A stretch of DNA of 64,000 bases, from the NCBI RefSeq assembly GCF_964204645.1, contig NC_134025.1:15590001-15654000 (forward strand), given 5' to 3'. Source of the DNA: Tubulanus polymorphus. Taxonomy: Eukaryota; Nemertea; Palaeonemertea; Tubulaniformes; Tubulanidae. Of this stretch, positions 35,076-45,304 are shown in pieces. Within the stretch, counting starts at the first letter, position 1. Every line of letters starts with the position of its first letter. Made by a program: the position numbers and the translations under genes. Below the pieces are notes generated by a model. The model saw only the letters and a program-made list of their open reading frames with translations, was not told the DNA's origin and searched no databases.

Positions 35076-35958
35076 GCTTTCCGGATATCATATGGATATC
35101 AGCGATGAATTGATTAGCTTAGGCCCTATGACTCGTACGTATATTTTCAGTTTATTTACGCCCTGAACAGTTCGAAGATCAGAACACGTCAATAGTATAG
35201 TTCATTCATTCAATTAATATATAGGGCCTATTAGTCATTTAAAGTAGAGTGCATGAAATCTTTCGTAGAACGCACGCAAATAACCTAATTTTATATCTAA
35301 TCCGAGACAAATCTGAGAGGAGTGTACAGTACGGTATGAATTTATCCATGGTATAATATAACGTGGATTAATTGAGACTGTGATGATATGTGTTAATACA
35401 GTATGCTGATGGTGTTATCTTTACTCAATTACTATGGTTATTCTTTATTTACTTCTGACCACTTTTTGGATGATGATCAGTTTTTTTTTCTTTTGGTTGA
35501 CAAGGGTAACTGTATTTGTGTTGTGTTATTGTGTACACTGCTCTGATGTCAGATGTTGCACGTTACTATCATTGTATCACAAAATTCAGTCACAAAGCTA
35601 TTTCCAGTCAGTAATCGAAAGATCTTGGAAACAGAGAAATGCGTACTACTTGCTATCACCAACTGGACATCAGGACGCTATAACTACACAACACATCGCT
35701 AGTTTTGTTCGTCACAGAATCAACCAGAATTCGGGGATCCTCTGCGGATCATTCAAAATTACAGTTAACATATCGTCAACATGTGACTCTTTCGTGAATG
35801 ACTGAGAATCCAGCCATTACTGTCCAGCGTTTGCACATTTTCGCACGGTGAATCTCAGACTTTCATGTTTTCGCGGCGGAAGGAGTTTTGATGAGCTTTC
35901 AGCATCTATGTTTTCTGCAAAACGAGGAGGACACAATTTAATTGGACAAGGGGGCATC
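35076..35958. other. Gypsy 3' untranslated or former third-ORF region
   Basis: Contains an open frame at 35434-35805 whose first ~35 residues are strongly hydrophobic (LLLTTFWMMISFFFFWLTRV). There is no recognisable envelope motif, so I do not call a gene. Ends in the polypurine tract before the right LTR. Confidence 0.35.
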
Positions 35959-36471
35959 TGTCACCCTGTTATAAGTTGCATATTCTATAATCATATATAT
36001 CTACAATTTCATATCGAATGGTACATAATATTTCATATCTCTTACTTTATGAAATGCTTAATAATAATAATTATAGTATTAATAATGTAATATAACTCAT
36101 GAATATAGTATCAATGTGTGCTTTATCGTAATCAACATGTCAGACTACTCAATATGTATACAAAGTAATTAGCTCTAGTCAGTGCTCATCATTAATCAAT
36201 TTACGTCTCTCAAACATGTCACTAGGTGTTAGTTTGTGAGTCCTGATGTCTACAACTTGTCTGACACCTAGCTCTCGCATTATACTCATGATTCTGTAGC
36301 CTATATAAAGACTATGTAAAGTTATGATAATCTTTCTCATTCCGGGATGCAATAAAGATTGTACATATAAGGTTCAACTGCCTTGTTGTTCCTGATGGAT
36401 GGAATCCTGTACCGCTGGTGTAAATGCTAGTTCCCCAACCAGCCTACCGATACAACAACCAGCCGGTTACA
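35959..36471 (+). repeat. Right LTR (513 bp)
   Basis: TGTCACCCTG to CCGGTTACA. Carries TATA-like CTATATAAAG (36301-36310) and AATAAAG (near 36350), so promoter and polyadenylation signals look present here and not in the left LTR. Confidence 0.85.
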
Positions 36472-36639
36472 GATAGTTGGCGGACTGGCTGATGTCGAGA
36501 CAAAGGATAATGAAAACCATATCGTATAGATAAAATGACATTGAAATTCAAACAAAACACATCCAAATGAAAATGTCGAAAATAGCTAAATGAAATTGAC
36601 ATCAATCAGCCGAGAGGTGCGCTCATATCACTTAAAACA

Positions 36640-36980
36640 CTAAATTGAATTGAATACATTTTGGCCTATACGGCTTCCCATAGTCACCCTACTAGGAGCG
36701 CCACTGCATATGTACTTTGAACTAAAATGGTTGGCAGCCGCTCGAAATAAACTCTCATTTCGTGAAACAATAGGATATTTCTCAGGCCTACGGCTAAGTC
36801 TAGGGCACCCTTAGAAAAATAATAACACACTGATTTTTATAATTTGCTTGATACTTACCTGAAATGATCTTTAAGTCATAGGTGAAGATTTAATCGTCTT
36901 TTATAAAGTGATTGTTAAGCGCCATCTAGTGGACATTGGCAACCCCGAGCAAAATGGAGATAGAGATAACAAAATTCTCT
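36640..36980 (-). repeat. Right terminal inverted repeat of the ISL2EU-type transposon
   Basis: Inverted copy of 26259-26615, with small differences (for example AATG against ATCTCC near the tip). Ends TAGAGATAACAAAATTCTCT, followed by the AT target duplication. Confidence 0.85.
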
Positions 36981-37520
36981 ATTGGCTGATCAAAAATACC
37001 TGTCTCAGGTATAAAACATCCCTTTCCTTACAATACCCATCAGGAATTGCAATGAGGAATGGCAAACCAGTAGGAAGCAATAGGACTCAGAATTCGGGCC
37101 AAAATTGACATTGGGCACTAGAAAGGTCATAGGATGGCCATCTTGAATGCGATCGACCCATTTTTTCTTAAGCTGATGGGCCCTTGAGTTGAATGGTTCA
37201 AAGATATTTGAACGATCAAGGTAATCTATCAAAGCGGCTTCAAAATTTTCCTCGAAAACTTCAAAAATGTATAAAGTCATTTTGGCAAACAACAATGGCA
37301 GCCAGTCGGCCATCTTGAATCTGACCGGGCCAGTTTCTGGGCTGAAGATGTGTCCAGGGTAGATACATGTATAAACCAAACACCAAGACATTACCTTGAA
37401 ATGTCTTCAAAACATCCCAAAATAACTGGATTCCGTCTATGGACGGAAGGACGAACGGACGACGGAAGAAAAGTGAACGCAATAGCACGCTGGGACTTAA
37501 GTCCCAAGTGGGCTAACAAA
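36981..37520 (+). mobile_element. Helentron/pearl-like repeat, copy B, right part
   Basis: Resumes the repeat broken at 26258: GGCTGATCAAAAATACCTGT, the GCCAGTCGGCCATCTTGAAT block, and the end hairpin GCTGGGACTTAAGTCCCAAG followed by TGGGCTAACA. Aligns with 44420-44949 of the complete copy. Short frames on the minus strand (37005-37391 and 37261-37488) are translations of this repeat and are not genes. Confidence 0.75.
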
Positions 37521-37526
37521 AGCGGT

Positions 37527-37576
37527 ACTAAACGTTGTCCTAGACGTTGCCCTAGACGTTGCCCTAGACGTTGTTT
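37527..37576 (+). repeat. 12-bp tandem repeat, about four copies
   Basis: GTTGCCCTAGAC-type units (GTTGTCCTAGAC, then GTTGCCCTAGAC twice, then GTTG) directly after the end of the Helentron-like repeat. Confidence 0.7.
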
Positions 37577-38190
37577 CAGGAACAACGGCTAATGTCTATT
37601 TCAACCTGACTTGACAGCATTCCGGGTGGCCTAGCTCGCTCATATTTGGTAGTACATACCTGATAAGGCATATTTCATTTTAGTGTGTGCCACCCGTTAC
37701 CTATGAGATAAAAGTTTTCAATCTCTTTATTGCGTTAAATTTATTGGTGTATGCTAAAGATCTATTAATCCTCTTTTGATTAAAACATGATTCATGATAA
37801 GTTACGGCTGTTGTCACATAAAATTATTTATTTTAGTTTGACGGTAGTAGAGTCCAATTTTCTGGCGTATGATCTTTGACCGGGCTTCTCTCTGTAAATG
37901 TACCTCACACAATAAAATTTTTCACTGCATATGGAAAGAATAATCATATACTACGTGAAAATAATATTCGTTTTCGATGCGCCATTGCCTGAAAACGGCA
38001 GCAGATGACTAAAGTAACGAACCTCAGGTGACGGATTTTCAACCAAAAATAGTTGAAAAAAAATCATATTTACCAGTATAGCAGCGGGTTATCAGTTATT
38101 TCTAGAGAATTGGAGAGGGCTTTTCATTTTAAGAATATCCATGTGTAATTATCCTAATGATCACAGTCATAAGAGCCCAATCTTGAAACG
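37577..38190. other. Intergenic stretch, nothing assignable
   Basis: No family-like frame. Leads into the cluster of TAGCGT motifs that starts near 38196. Confidence 0.4.
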
Positions 38191-38599
38191 TGTTCCTACG
38201 CTACGTGTGACGGATTTGTAGCGTTTTCACATGAACGGTTGCAGTAGCGTACACGCAAACCTTCTCCTCCTATTTTACATGAATGGGCTTCTCTACGCAG
38301 CTATGTATAGATCAGGATTTTCCATTCTATTAATAGGACATAATTCAGCGTTCGTATATACACGTGTAGTCGACAGGTGTGCTGTCATTTAGCAGCAAAG
38401 CGTGGCTGGCTGTAGCGTAAGCACAGGCAGCAATCAGAAGTCAAGATTAATCTTAATCATATAACAATATTAACTTTTATTCGCATGAATTAACAATTAA
38501 CATTCTAACGGAACACAGGTATGTTTTAAGTATTGTTTGAATAATAAATCTTCCTCAATTTAAATTTGATTTGCGCATAATTCTCGTTTGGTTTCATTT

Positions 38600-41477
38600 T
38601 TAGAGATCAAGTTGTGCCTTTAATTCAATTTCGATGCCTTTACATTGTTTGTATTCGACACCTGCTTGTTTCAAATCTGCTTCGCTGAAAGTGAATGGGC
38701 CATGGCCCATTATGTCGAGAGGACCAAAAAACAGCCGCCGTCTGTCGACACTATCGACGTCTGGACGCTTAGGCCAGTCGAAGCTCGTAGCACCGGTTTT
38801 ATGAAGGAATTTCAGTTTCGCTTTGGTGTCTTGAACTTCTAATATCCTGCCGATGTAGAATGTTTTCTCGTAGAAAACAGCGTGGTATTCGCCATCATTG
38901 ATCGCAGGTAGCGGAATCAACTCGCTTTCAGGATCGCTTTCGGGATCGTCCACCTTATGTATTCTATGGTATATATTGAGACATTATAAATGAGAAATAA
39001 CTTATATCAGCTTGTAAATATCTTGTAAAAGTAAATAAAATAACTTGTATTAAATTGTAAATAAAATAACTTGTGTAAAATTGTAAATAATATAACATGT
39101 GTAAAATTGTTAATAAAGTAACTTGTAAATAAAATTGTAGGCCTAAATAAAATTAACAAACTACCGGTATTCATCCCAATGAACTATTTTGAAATAAAGA
39201 CCAACCTGAAATTCTGTTACTAAGGGTACGGTGGATCGAAGTTTACGCTTGTTGTATAATCCAGTGTATACTACATTTTGGCAAATAGACATAGGTTTCC
39301 GTGGATCAGATGGGGCACTAATGCAAACACGACAGAAACAACTAAACTTTTTGACTTCAATATTCGCACTTATACCGCATTTTCTAAAAGCATGAAGGTG
39401 CCTGCTGCCATTTACTGTTTGCACTGAGTTTACAAATGGCTCATCGCGGTTTATCTCGTTAATCGATGTATAAATGTAAGACCGTTTGGTCAAGGGTTCA
39501 TCCAGAAGCAGATTTTTGCTACAAAATTCGAACATATCTGAACCATTCTTGATAATGAACTTTCCGGATGCTATGGCCCGGTCGACTGCTCGATTTATAA
39601 TTCCAATTTCGCCATCCCCTTGACCTTTGCCGTCATCCGAGCCGTAGTAATGTCTTTCAATTGGGATATGTGTTTTAGCAAGGTAACCAAAACAGCCTTT
39701 GCCTTTGTACTGTGAGGAGCAACCGTCCGAAAAGATTATTACTTTTTCAAATTCATTTCCAGTATTTTCAAGAAGCGAGTCGTAAGCTTTCTGAAAATAG
39801 TGTTCTACTGCGTGGAAGTCGTGGTTTATGTCATCCGATATGATGATAAATGCATGTCGCACGGCGGTTTCGGAATTCGGTAATTTATAGTATGCAACAC
39901 ATGGGTGTAATGTAACTTGTCTTTTTCCGAAATACGCGCCTTTGATTTCGTTTTGATAACTAATTTCTCTATTCTTTGCGAAATCTACGATAAACAATGC
40001 CTAATTATCAGGTAAATTTTCGCGTAGGTTTCGATATTGATAAGATTGCCAGCGAGCAGTAAAGGCATGTCGTACAAATGTAACACCACCGCTATTCTGA
40101 AGATCAATTTCAAATTCAGACAAGATCTCGGCTAATATGCCACGCTTTGTAATTAGAGAATATTTTAATCTGCCATTAGAATCCTCGTGTTTTTCCCAGT
40201 GATTCCACGTTATTATCTCGTCAGTTGATATATTGCTATACAAGGCACGGATAGTGTCACCGTGGTCCTTGCATATGTCATATTCAGACAGGCTACACCA
40301 GCGGTTGTAAAAACGACTGGCATCTTATTTAGGACATAAAAGTATGTCGATTAATGAGCCGACGTTCGAAACTTTAATTGAGCTATGAAGCGATAATGAA
40401 CTGATTTTGAATTTAACATTTTCGCAATACACACAGGTACATACTTCTCTTGTAGATGAGAGAAGACAAACGTTTCTGGGCCGCAACAGAGTGAACTTTG
40501 TAAACCCGATTCGTATCTGAGGGTTTTCTTTCTGAAATATACCATATGCTGCTTTTAGAGAGCATGTCATAAGTTAGCCTGGCCCGTGTTTGTTGGCGAA
40601 CCTTTTCTCCGGACGTATAGAGGATATATCCTCCCCATGTATAAAGCACAAATTGTGTTTATTTGGGCCAAGTTAAGTTTAGAGCGCCGTGGTTTTCGAG
40701 TGAGGCCCACTTTTTGGGCTTTGGTAATAGTTTGACGATTGAGCCCAGTTTCTTTACTGAGACGTCTGATACTAACTCTCTTTCTATTCTCGATAAACTG
40801 CAATGCAACTGATTTAACTACGTGTTTATTGCAGTTTTTCACGTCATTGGGAAATTGATCGGATTTTGATGGAAGTGTGGATGAATTTGATTTTTCAAAC
40901 AATTTTTTCACAATAACAGCATATTTTCATATTTTCGGGGAGATTTGGGCATAGCTTTATTGGCTTTGTGTGTTGCATTGTAGAGTGATTGCTTTGAATT
41001 ATATGGGCCGATCTCGTCACCACCCGTGCTACATGCATTTTTTGTCTGGGAATTGCGCTCAGTGGCCGCTCTTTTTCTTCGCCGGTCATACTCTCTTACG
41101 CGTCGACGTTTTTGCCCTGACCAGTTGGCTCTTTCTTTACGCTTTCGTTCTCGCCATGCGGCACGTTCGTCAACCACCTGGCCTCTCGTCTTAGGCGTTA
41201 ACTTAATACGAAGTCCACCACCAGTTTCTTAAACTGAAGAGCTTAAGCTTTTTTCTTCCTCTTTCCATTTTGCCCGAAGACGATGATTGCTATTGCGTGT
41301 TTGTATTTTAATGTGTTCCCGTTTTTTAAGCGATTCTTCTTTACACTCTACCTTAAGCTTCAGCCTTCGTTCTCGTGCTGCAATTCGTTGGCGAATTTTA
41401 TACTCTTCGTATTTTTCGGGATCATTTCGTTTTAGATTTTGTCGGTACAATGCTGTCCTTGAAGTCATCTGGAAGAA
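38600..41477 (-). pseudogene. DDE-type transposase-like gene, broken, with one intron
   Basis: Reads right to left. A coiled, basic start (RTALYRQNLKRNDPEKYEEY) is followed by Arg/Lys-rich sequence. Then an HTH-like block (RRLSKETGLNRQTITKAQKV), GIFQKENPQIRIGFTKFTLL and a Cys pair (CTCVYCENVKFKI). The catalytic-looking core is LFIVDFAKNREISYQ, VTLHPCVAYYKLP, KVIIFSDGCSSQYKGKGCFG and GKGQGDGEIGIINRAVD, with Asp, Asp and Asp/Glu in plausible positions. The tail (38600-38963; VFYEKTFYIGRILEVQDTKA, FDWPKRPDVDS) is Tudor-like, as in relatives from corals and fish. Breaks: stops at 41229, 40325 and 40001, and frame changes near 40910 and 40570. An intron of about 200 nt (39164-38965, GT..AG, phases match) separates the tail. 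Superfamily name uncertain. Confidence 0.6.
39032..39126. repeat. 26-bp AT-rich tandem repeat inside the transposase intron
   Basis: About 3.6 copies of AAATAAAATAACTTGT followed by a GTAAAATTGT-type spacer. It lies wholly inside the inferred intron. Confidence 0.75.
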
Positions 41478-42290
41478 CCAGGAATATATTGCCAACTGAT
41501 GACAGATGACGTTAAAATCAGTTTAGGCCAAACTCTACTAATTATATAATTTGTGGTGAAAATATCAAATACGTCTGTCTGATCGAGTGATAAATTCGCT
41601 TTAGTTAGTTTTAAATTGAGTTTAGTGGGCTTATTAGATTGAAATCGTCTAGCCTAAATAGCGTAGTCACAAATTATCAGTCACAAAAATAGCGTCCGCA
41701 CAGAGACGGCTGTCACGCGTGTAGCGTTGTTTACAAATCAATCAATAATCCCCACCCTGTGGGCAACCGTAGTTGACCTTGGTGCTATCGCCATGTTTTT
41801 TATCAACTGGGGGGTAAAAGTTTGCAAAAGATCAAAGTTTATTTACGATTTGAAGTATTTTTGGCATAAGAAAAACAATTCAATGATTTCCTACGCTACT
41901 TGTTAACTACGCTATCATGCGTGGTGTAATATTGCAAATCTCATTATAACAAAAACGTGAACTTACTACTGCAGTTTCCAATTACTCTTGCGCGCCCATC
42001 GTATACAAGATTAAAAAAAGTGCGATATGACGTCATCAACTCCATATATGGACCTACGCAGGCTGGTTGCGTACGCTACCCATGCGTGATGGAAAAAAAT
42101 ATCGTAGCGTTCGCTCTCACTGATTTATTGATTTTTGTGTCTGACTAGCCACATCGGGTTCAATCTTTGACTCTAGTTACATATCACTGAACAATTTACT
42201 GATTTAACAGTATTTGCTTCGGCAATATTGTATATATTTGTGCTAAATGTGTACATTTAATGAAGATGATTCTGTGACGGTGTAGCGTGC

Positions 42291-42734
42291 GCACTTCTTG
42301 GTGAACTTCTGTTGTTATTTTTATGGGGAATATACCAGTTTTTAGTTGATGATACACCATAAATTGATCATGCACAATGTCAGCTATTATACCAGAGTTG
42401 AATGAGATAATGTGTGGACACATATTTCGATGAACTGTGATGATGACACCATTCGTTTTGAATAGGTAGAAAATTCCGTCACGATGTATCGTCCGCACAC
42501 AATTAAATAATCAAATTTATCAACAAAACGATCTCAAATCGGCCTCATATTATAATATTTGTTAGAATAACTCATTATAAAGCAAAACATGCGCAAACAC
42601 TGTGTTTGGATACATTATTGTTCTTGTATTATGCAAAAGGCTTCCGGGGACGGAATGGTACACACCAAAATGAAATCTGTCATAAAGGTCTTAGTAGGAC
42701 CAGAAAGTACTGGCAGTCGACCTAAATCATCATT
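42291..42734. other. Stretch without assignable gene
   Basis: Reverse frames at 42498-42196 and 42863-42615 are open for 100 and 82 codons, and the latter reads smoothly (HGDILLNFQIMESLFSHEPL). The part beyond 42735 belongs to an inverted repeat, and I do not recognise either as a protein. Confidence 0.35.
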
Positions 42735-42860
42735 TTTAATCCATTTGAAACTGTATTGAAGGATATCCAAAGTCTTTATTGCAAGGGGTTCATGAGAGAA
42801 AAGAGACTCCATGATTTGAAAGTTTAACAATATGTCTCCATGTCTAGGTACGTGGCTAAA
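42735..42860 (-). repeat. Left arm of an inverted repeat pair
   Basis: Matches the complement of 45171-45304 continued at 46055-46088: ATCCATTTGAAACTGTATTG, AAGGATATCCAAAGTC, CATGATTTGAAAGTTTAACA and TAGGTACGTGGCTAAA. This arm is the uninterrupted one; the right arm carries a 750-bp insertion. Confidence 0.75.
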
Positions 42861-42869
42861 CAATGTACG

Positions 42870-43098
42870 CGCTGTGCGCTGATCTGGTGTGACGCGGTTT
42901 CAGGACTTCCGCGGGGCACCTGTTAGCAAAATCGCTCTGATTGGCCAGTTAAGGGATTCCCAGCGATGTCATCACGTCTATGACATCATAAACATCCGGG
43001 TCTTTCTTCTTGTCAAATTTTCAAGATCGGTGGAGTGGTTGTGATTTGGTGATATTCCGGATTTTCAATGCTTTTTCAATGCCGGAGTCTGTCCAAAG
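42870..43098 (+). promoter_or_regulatory. Promoter-like region and first exon of a candidate host gene
   Basis: CpG-containing DNA with an inverted CCAAT box (TGATTGGCC near 42937), a TGACATCA CRE-like site (near 42980) and GC-rich words. It is followed by an exon-like end ATGCCGGAGTCTGTCCAAAG|GTAGGT, a strong donor at 43098. No TATA box is seen. It sits between the inverted arms, so it may be the promoter of an element rather than of a host gene. Confidence 0.35.
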
Positions 43099-43577
43099 GT
43101 AGGTCTGTTCAGTTTTAAAACTTATAAATGTATTAAATATATTATGTTTGCTGAATAAATATGAAGTTTGAAGTGTGTAAGATCATCAGAACTGTGTCAA
43201 ATAATTTCCGGAAAATTTTGTGTTGCGACGATTGGGGATGCCATCTTGGATTTTTACAACAAATTTGTCGTCGGTTTTCTCACAAAGTTAACGGCTATTC
43301 ATCGTTCCTGCTTCGGTTTTATGGTGTCAAATTATTTAATACAATGCTTTCACATTATATGTCGTGTTGTTTAGGGTATTTTGGGTAGGGTGAGGGAGAA
43401 ATTTGGGTTTCTGTTTTGTTTACAGTTTCTATTAAGACGGTCACGTGACCTGCATCCAGTCTGCTCATTGGCCAACTGGGTTTGACTGGTAAACAAACGC
43501 ACATGTTTTTTTACAGAATGTAATGTACAATGTATTTAGACCCATTTTAAACTAATTTTTTGCACTTTTTTTTTCAG

Positions 43578-43690
43578 TATGATATGGCTGATGACAGCAC
43601 AAGCAAGGAGCTTACCAAAAAGGGTGTTGGAAGACATTTTTTGGACACGTCATATGGAGAAATAGGCCTACTACAGAGTACTGCATCAAT
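43578..43690 (+). pseudogene. Second exon of the candidate gene, start codon exon
   Basis: After TTTTTTTTTCAG, a well placed ATGG (near 43585) opens a frame, MADDSTSKELTKKGVGRHFL then DTSYGEIGLLQSTASIN, that stops at the border of the repeat inserted at 43694. If the gene is real, the insertion truncates it. The protein is not recognised. Confidence 0.35.
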
Positions 43691-43693
43691 AAA

Positions 43694-44949
43694 CTAGGGG
43701 TCCAGGGACACCATGCCCACTTGGGAAGTGGTTTCAAATGCTCAACAATCTAACCATTTCAATATTCAACGCCCCCTGGTGACCATATACAAAACCAATG
43801 ACCTTGAAACTAACCACAATCATAGAACATGTACGCAGCTACGATTTTGTAATTTATTGTGATAAAAAAATATGCCTCGTTACCAATTTAATATGGAAAT
43901 ACTAAGTTATTCTACTATTCAACGCCCCCTAGTGACCATATCCAAACCCAATGTCCTTGAAACTCACCACAATCATTGAACATGTCATGAGCTAAAACTT
44001 TGCAATTGGTCATGGTAACAAAATATGCCTAGGTACCAATATAATAAGGAAATACTAAGTTATTCTATTATTCAACGCCCCCTAGTGGCCATATAGAATA
44101 ACTAATGTCCTTGAAACTCACCACAATCATAGACAATGTCATGAGCCACAACTTTGCAATTGATTGTGCTAACAAAATATGCATTGGTACAAATATAATA
44201 TAGAAATACTAAGATATTGTATTATTCAATGCCCCCTGGTGGCAATATACAAAAACCAATGACCTCGAAACTCACCACAATCATAATCACGTTAAAAGCT
44301 ACATCTTTCTAATTCATTGTTGTAACAAAATATGCTTAGATATCAATATAATGTCGAAAAACTTTTTCCCACCTACAAATGAGTACTGATGACACCAAGA
44401 TGGCCACCAATTGCGTCATAATTGGCGGATCAAAAATACATATCCCAGGTATAAAACATCCCTTTCCAAAGAATACCCATCAGCAATTGCAATCAGAAAT
44501 GGTAAACCAGTAGGAAGCTACAGGACTCAGAATTTGGGCCAAAATTAACATTTTTGGGCACTAAAAAGGTCACAGGACGGCCATCTTGAGTCCGATCGAC
44601 CCAATTTTTGTTATGCTGATGGGCCCTGGGGAATTCACATATATCCAAAAGATCAAGGTAATTGATCAAAGCGTCTTCAAAATTTCCCTCAAAAAGTTCA
44701 AAAATGTGTAAAAAGTGCTGATTTTGGCGAACAACAATGGCTGCCAGTCGGCCATCTTGAATCTGACAGGGCCAGTTTTTGGGCTGAAGATGTGTCTAGG
44801 GTAGATACATGTGTAACCTAAATATCAAGACATTACCTTGAAGCGTCTTCAAAACTTCCCAAAATAACTGGATTCTGTCTACGGACGGATGACGGACGAA
44901 AAGTGAACGCAAAAGCCCGCTGGGACTAAAGTCCTAAGTGGGCTAAAAA
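43694..44949 (+). mobile_element. Helentron/pearl-like repeat, copy C (complete)
   Basis: Starts CTAGGGGTCCAGGGACACCA with the hairpin CCACTTGGGAAGTGG, and ends with GCCCGCTGGGACTAAAGTCC followed by TAAGTGGGCTAAAAA, which folds into a strong hairpin. The core has four units of ~153 bp (GCCCCCTGGTGACCATAT at 43771, 43924, 44077 and 44231). Then a unique part contains GCTGCCAGTCGGCCATCTTG. Reading the other strand, the tip is hairpin plus CTAG, as in Helitron-type 3' ends. No protein is encoded. Four copies in this window (A-D). Confidence 0.65.
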
Positions 44950-45170
44950 GTTGGAAAGATTTTTCTATAAATTTAACTTGCAGCGATCACGGCTTATCCT
45001 ATTGTTTTACCTTAATTATTCGTGCCAAAATTGTGCTAATTTTCCGATAGTCAAATAACCATAACTTTTTTATTATTTGAGGTACAGAGGCCATCCTGGT
45101 ATCATTTTGTAGCATTTTTAATGCTCGTTCTAACCATATAAGTGAAATTGTAATATGGGGATGTTGAAAA
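44950..45170. other. Stretch between repeat and inverted arm
   Basis: No gene seen. If the candidate gene at 42.9-43.7 kb continued past the inserted repeat, its sequence would be here, but no frame supports that. Confidence 0.35.
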
Positions 45171-45304
45171 TTTTAGCCACGTACCTACCATGTCTACCAA
45201 CTGAAGTTTGGTGTGTAGGCATGGAAACATATTGTTAAACTTTCAAATCATGGAATCACTTCTCTTCATTTAACCCCTTTCAGTGAAGTCTTTTTGGATA
45301 TCCT
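45171..45304 (+). repeat. Right arm of the inverted repeat pair, first part
   Basis: Complement of 42735-42860. The arm is interrupted after GGATATCC and continues at 46055-46088 (CTCAATACAGTTTCAAATGG). Confidence 0.75.

Larger units (their letters stand above)
29097..36471 (+). mobile_element. Ty3/gypsy LTR retrotransposon with chromodomain, degraded
   Basis: Direct LTRs start TGTCACCCTG and end CCGGTTACA. GATA flanks both sides (29093-29096 and 36472-36475). Order inside: protease, reverse transcriptase, RNase H, integrase, GPY/F motif, chromodomain, all on the plus strand, which is the Ty3/gypsy order. TGGGGAGAACCCGAATC just after the left LTR could be the primer-binding site; GACAAGGGGG at 35945-35954 is a polypurine tract before the right LTR. 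A gag frame is not recognisable in 29417-29990. The coding part has several frameshifts and stops and a MITE inside it. It is inserted in the ISL2EU-type transposon. Confidence 0.85.
26259..36980. mobile_element. ISL2EU/IS4EU-type DNA transposon with ~350-bp terminal inverted repeats
   Basis: The left end AGAGAATTTTGTTATCTCTA and the right end are inverted copies that stay near-identical for about 350 bp. The dinucleotide AT flanks both ends (26257-26258 and 36981-36982). The undisturbed copy at 44.4 kb reads straight through (GCGTCATAATTGGCGGATCA), which gives the empty site. Inside, next to the left repeat, are a DDE transposase fragment (minus strand) and a YqaJ-type nuclease (plus strand), divergently arranged. 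From memory, this gene pair and a 2-bp AT duplication characterise the ISL2EU/IS4EU group. A Ty3/gypsy element occupies 29097-36471, so the transposon itself is only about 3.3 kb. Confidence 0.75.
38190..42290 (-). mobile_element. Candidate DNA transposon with TAGCGT subterminal motifs
   Basis: Motif TAGCGT or its complement ACGCTA recurs on the 3' side (38197, 38219, 38244, 38413) and the 5' side (41659, 41690, 41722, 41892, 41909, 42073, 42105, 42282). It is not seen in the transposase gene between. Clusters at both ends in mixed orientation fit subterminal binding sites of the encoded transposase. Terminal inverted repeats and a target duplication could not be fixed by eye, so the limits are approximate. 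Confidence 0.5.

Noticed and set aside
35434-35805. Envelope-like third ORF in the gypsy element
   Set aside because: The hydrophobic start is suggestive, but no conserved envelope motif, cleavage site or second membrane segment is visible.
37005-37488. Frames of 128 and 75 codons on the minus strand
   Set aside because: They translate the Helentron-like repeat and change frame between copies A, B and C.
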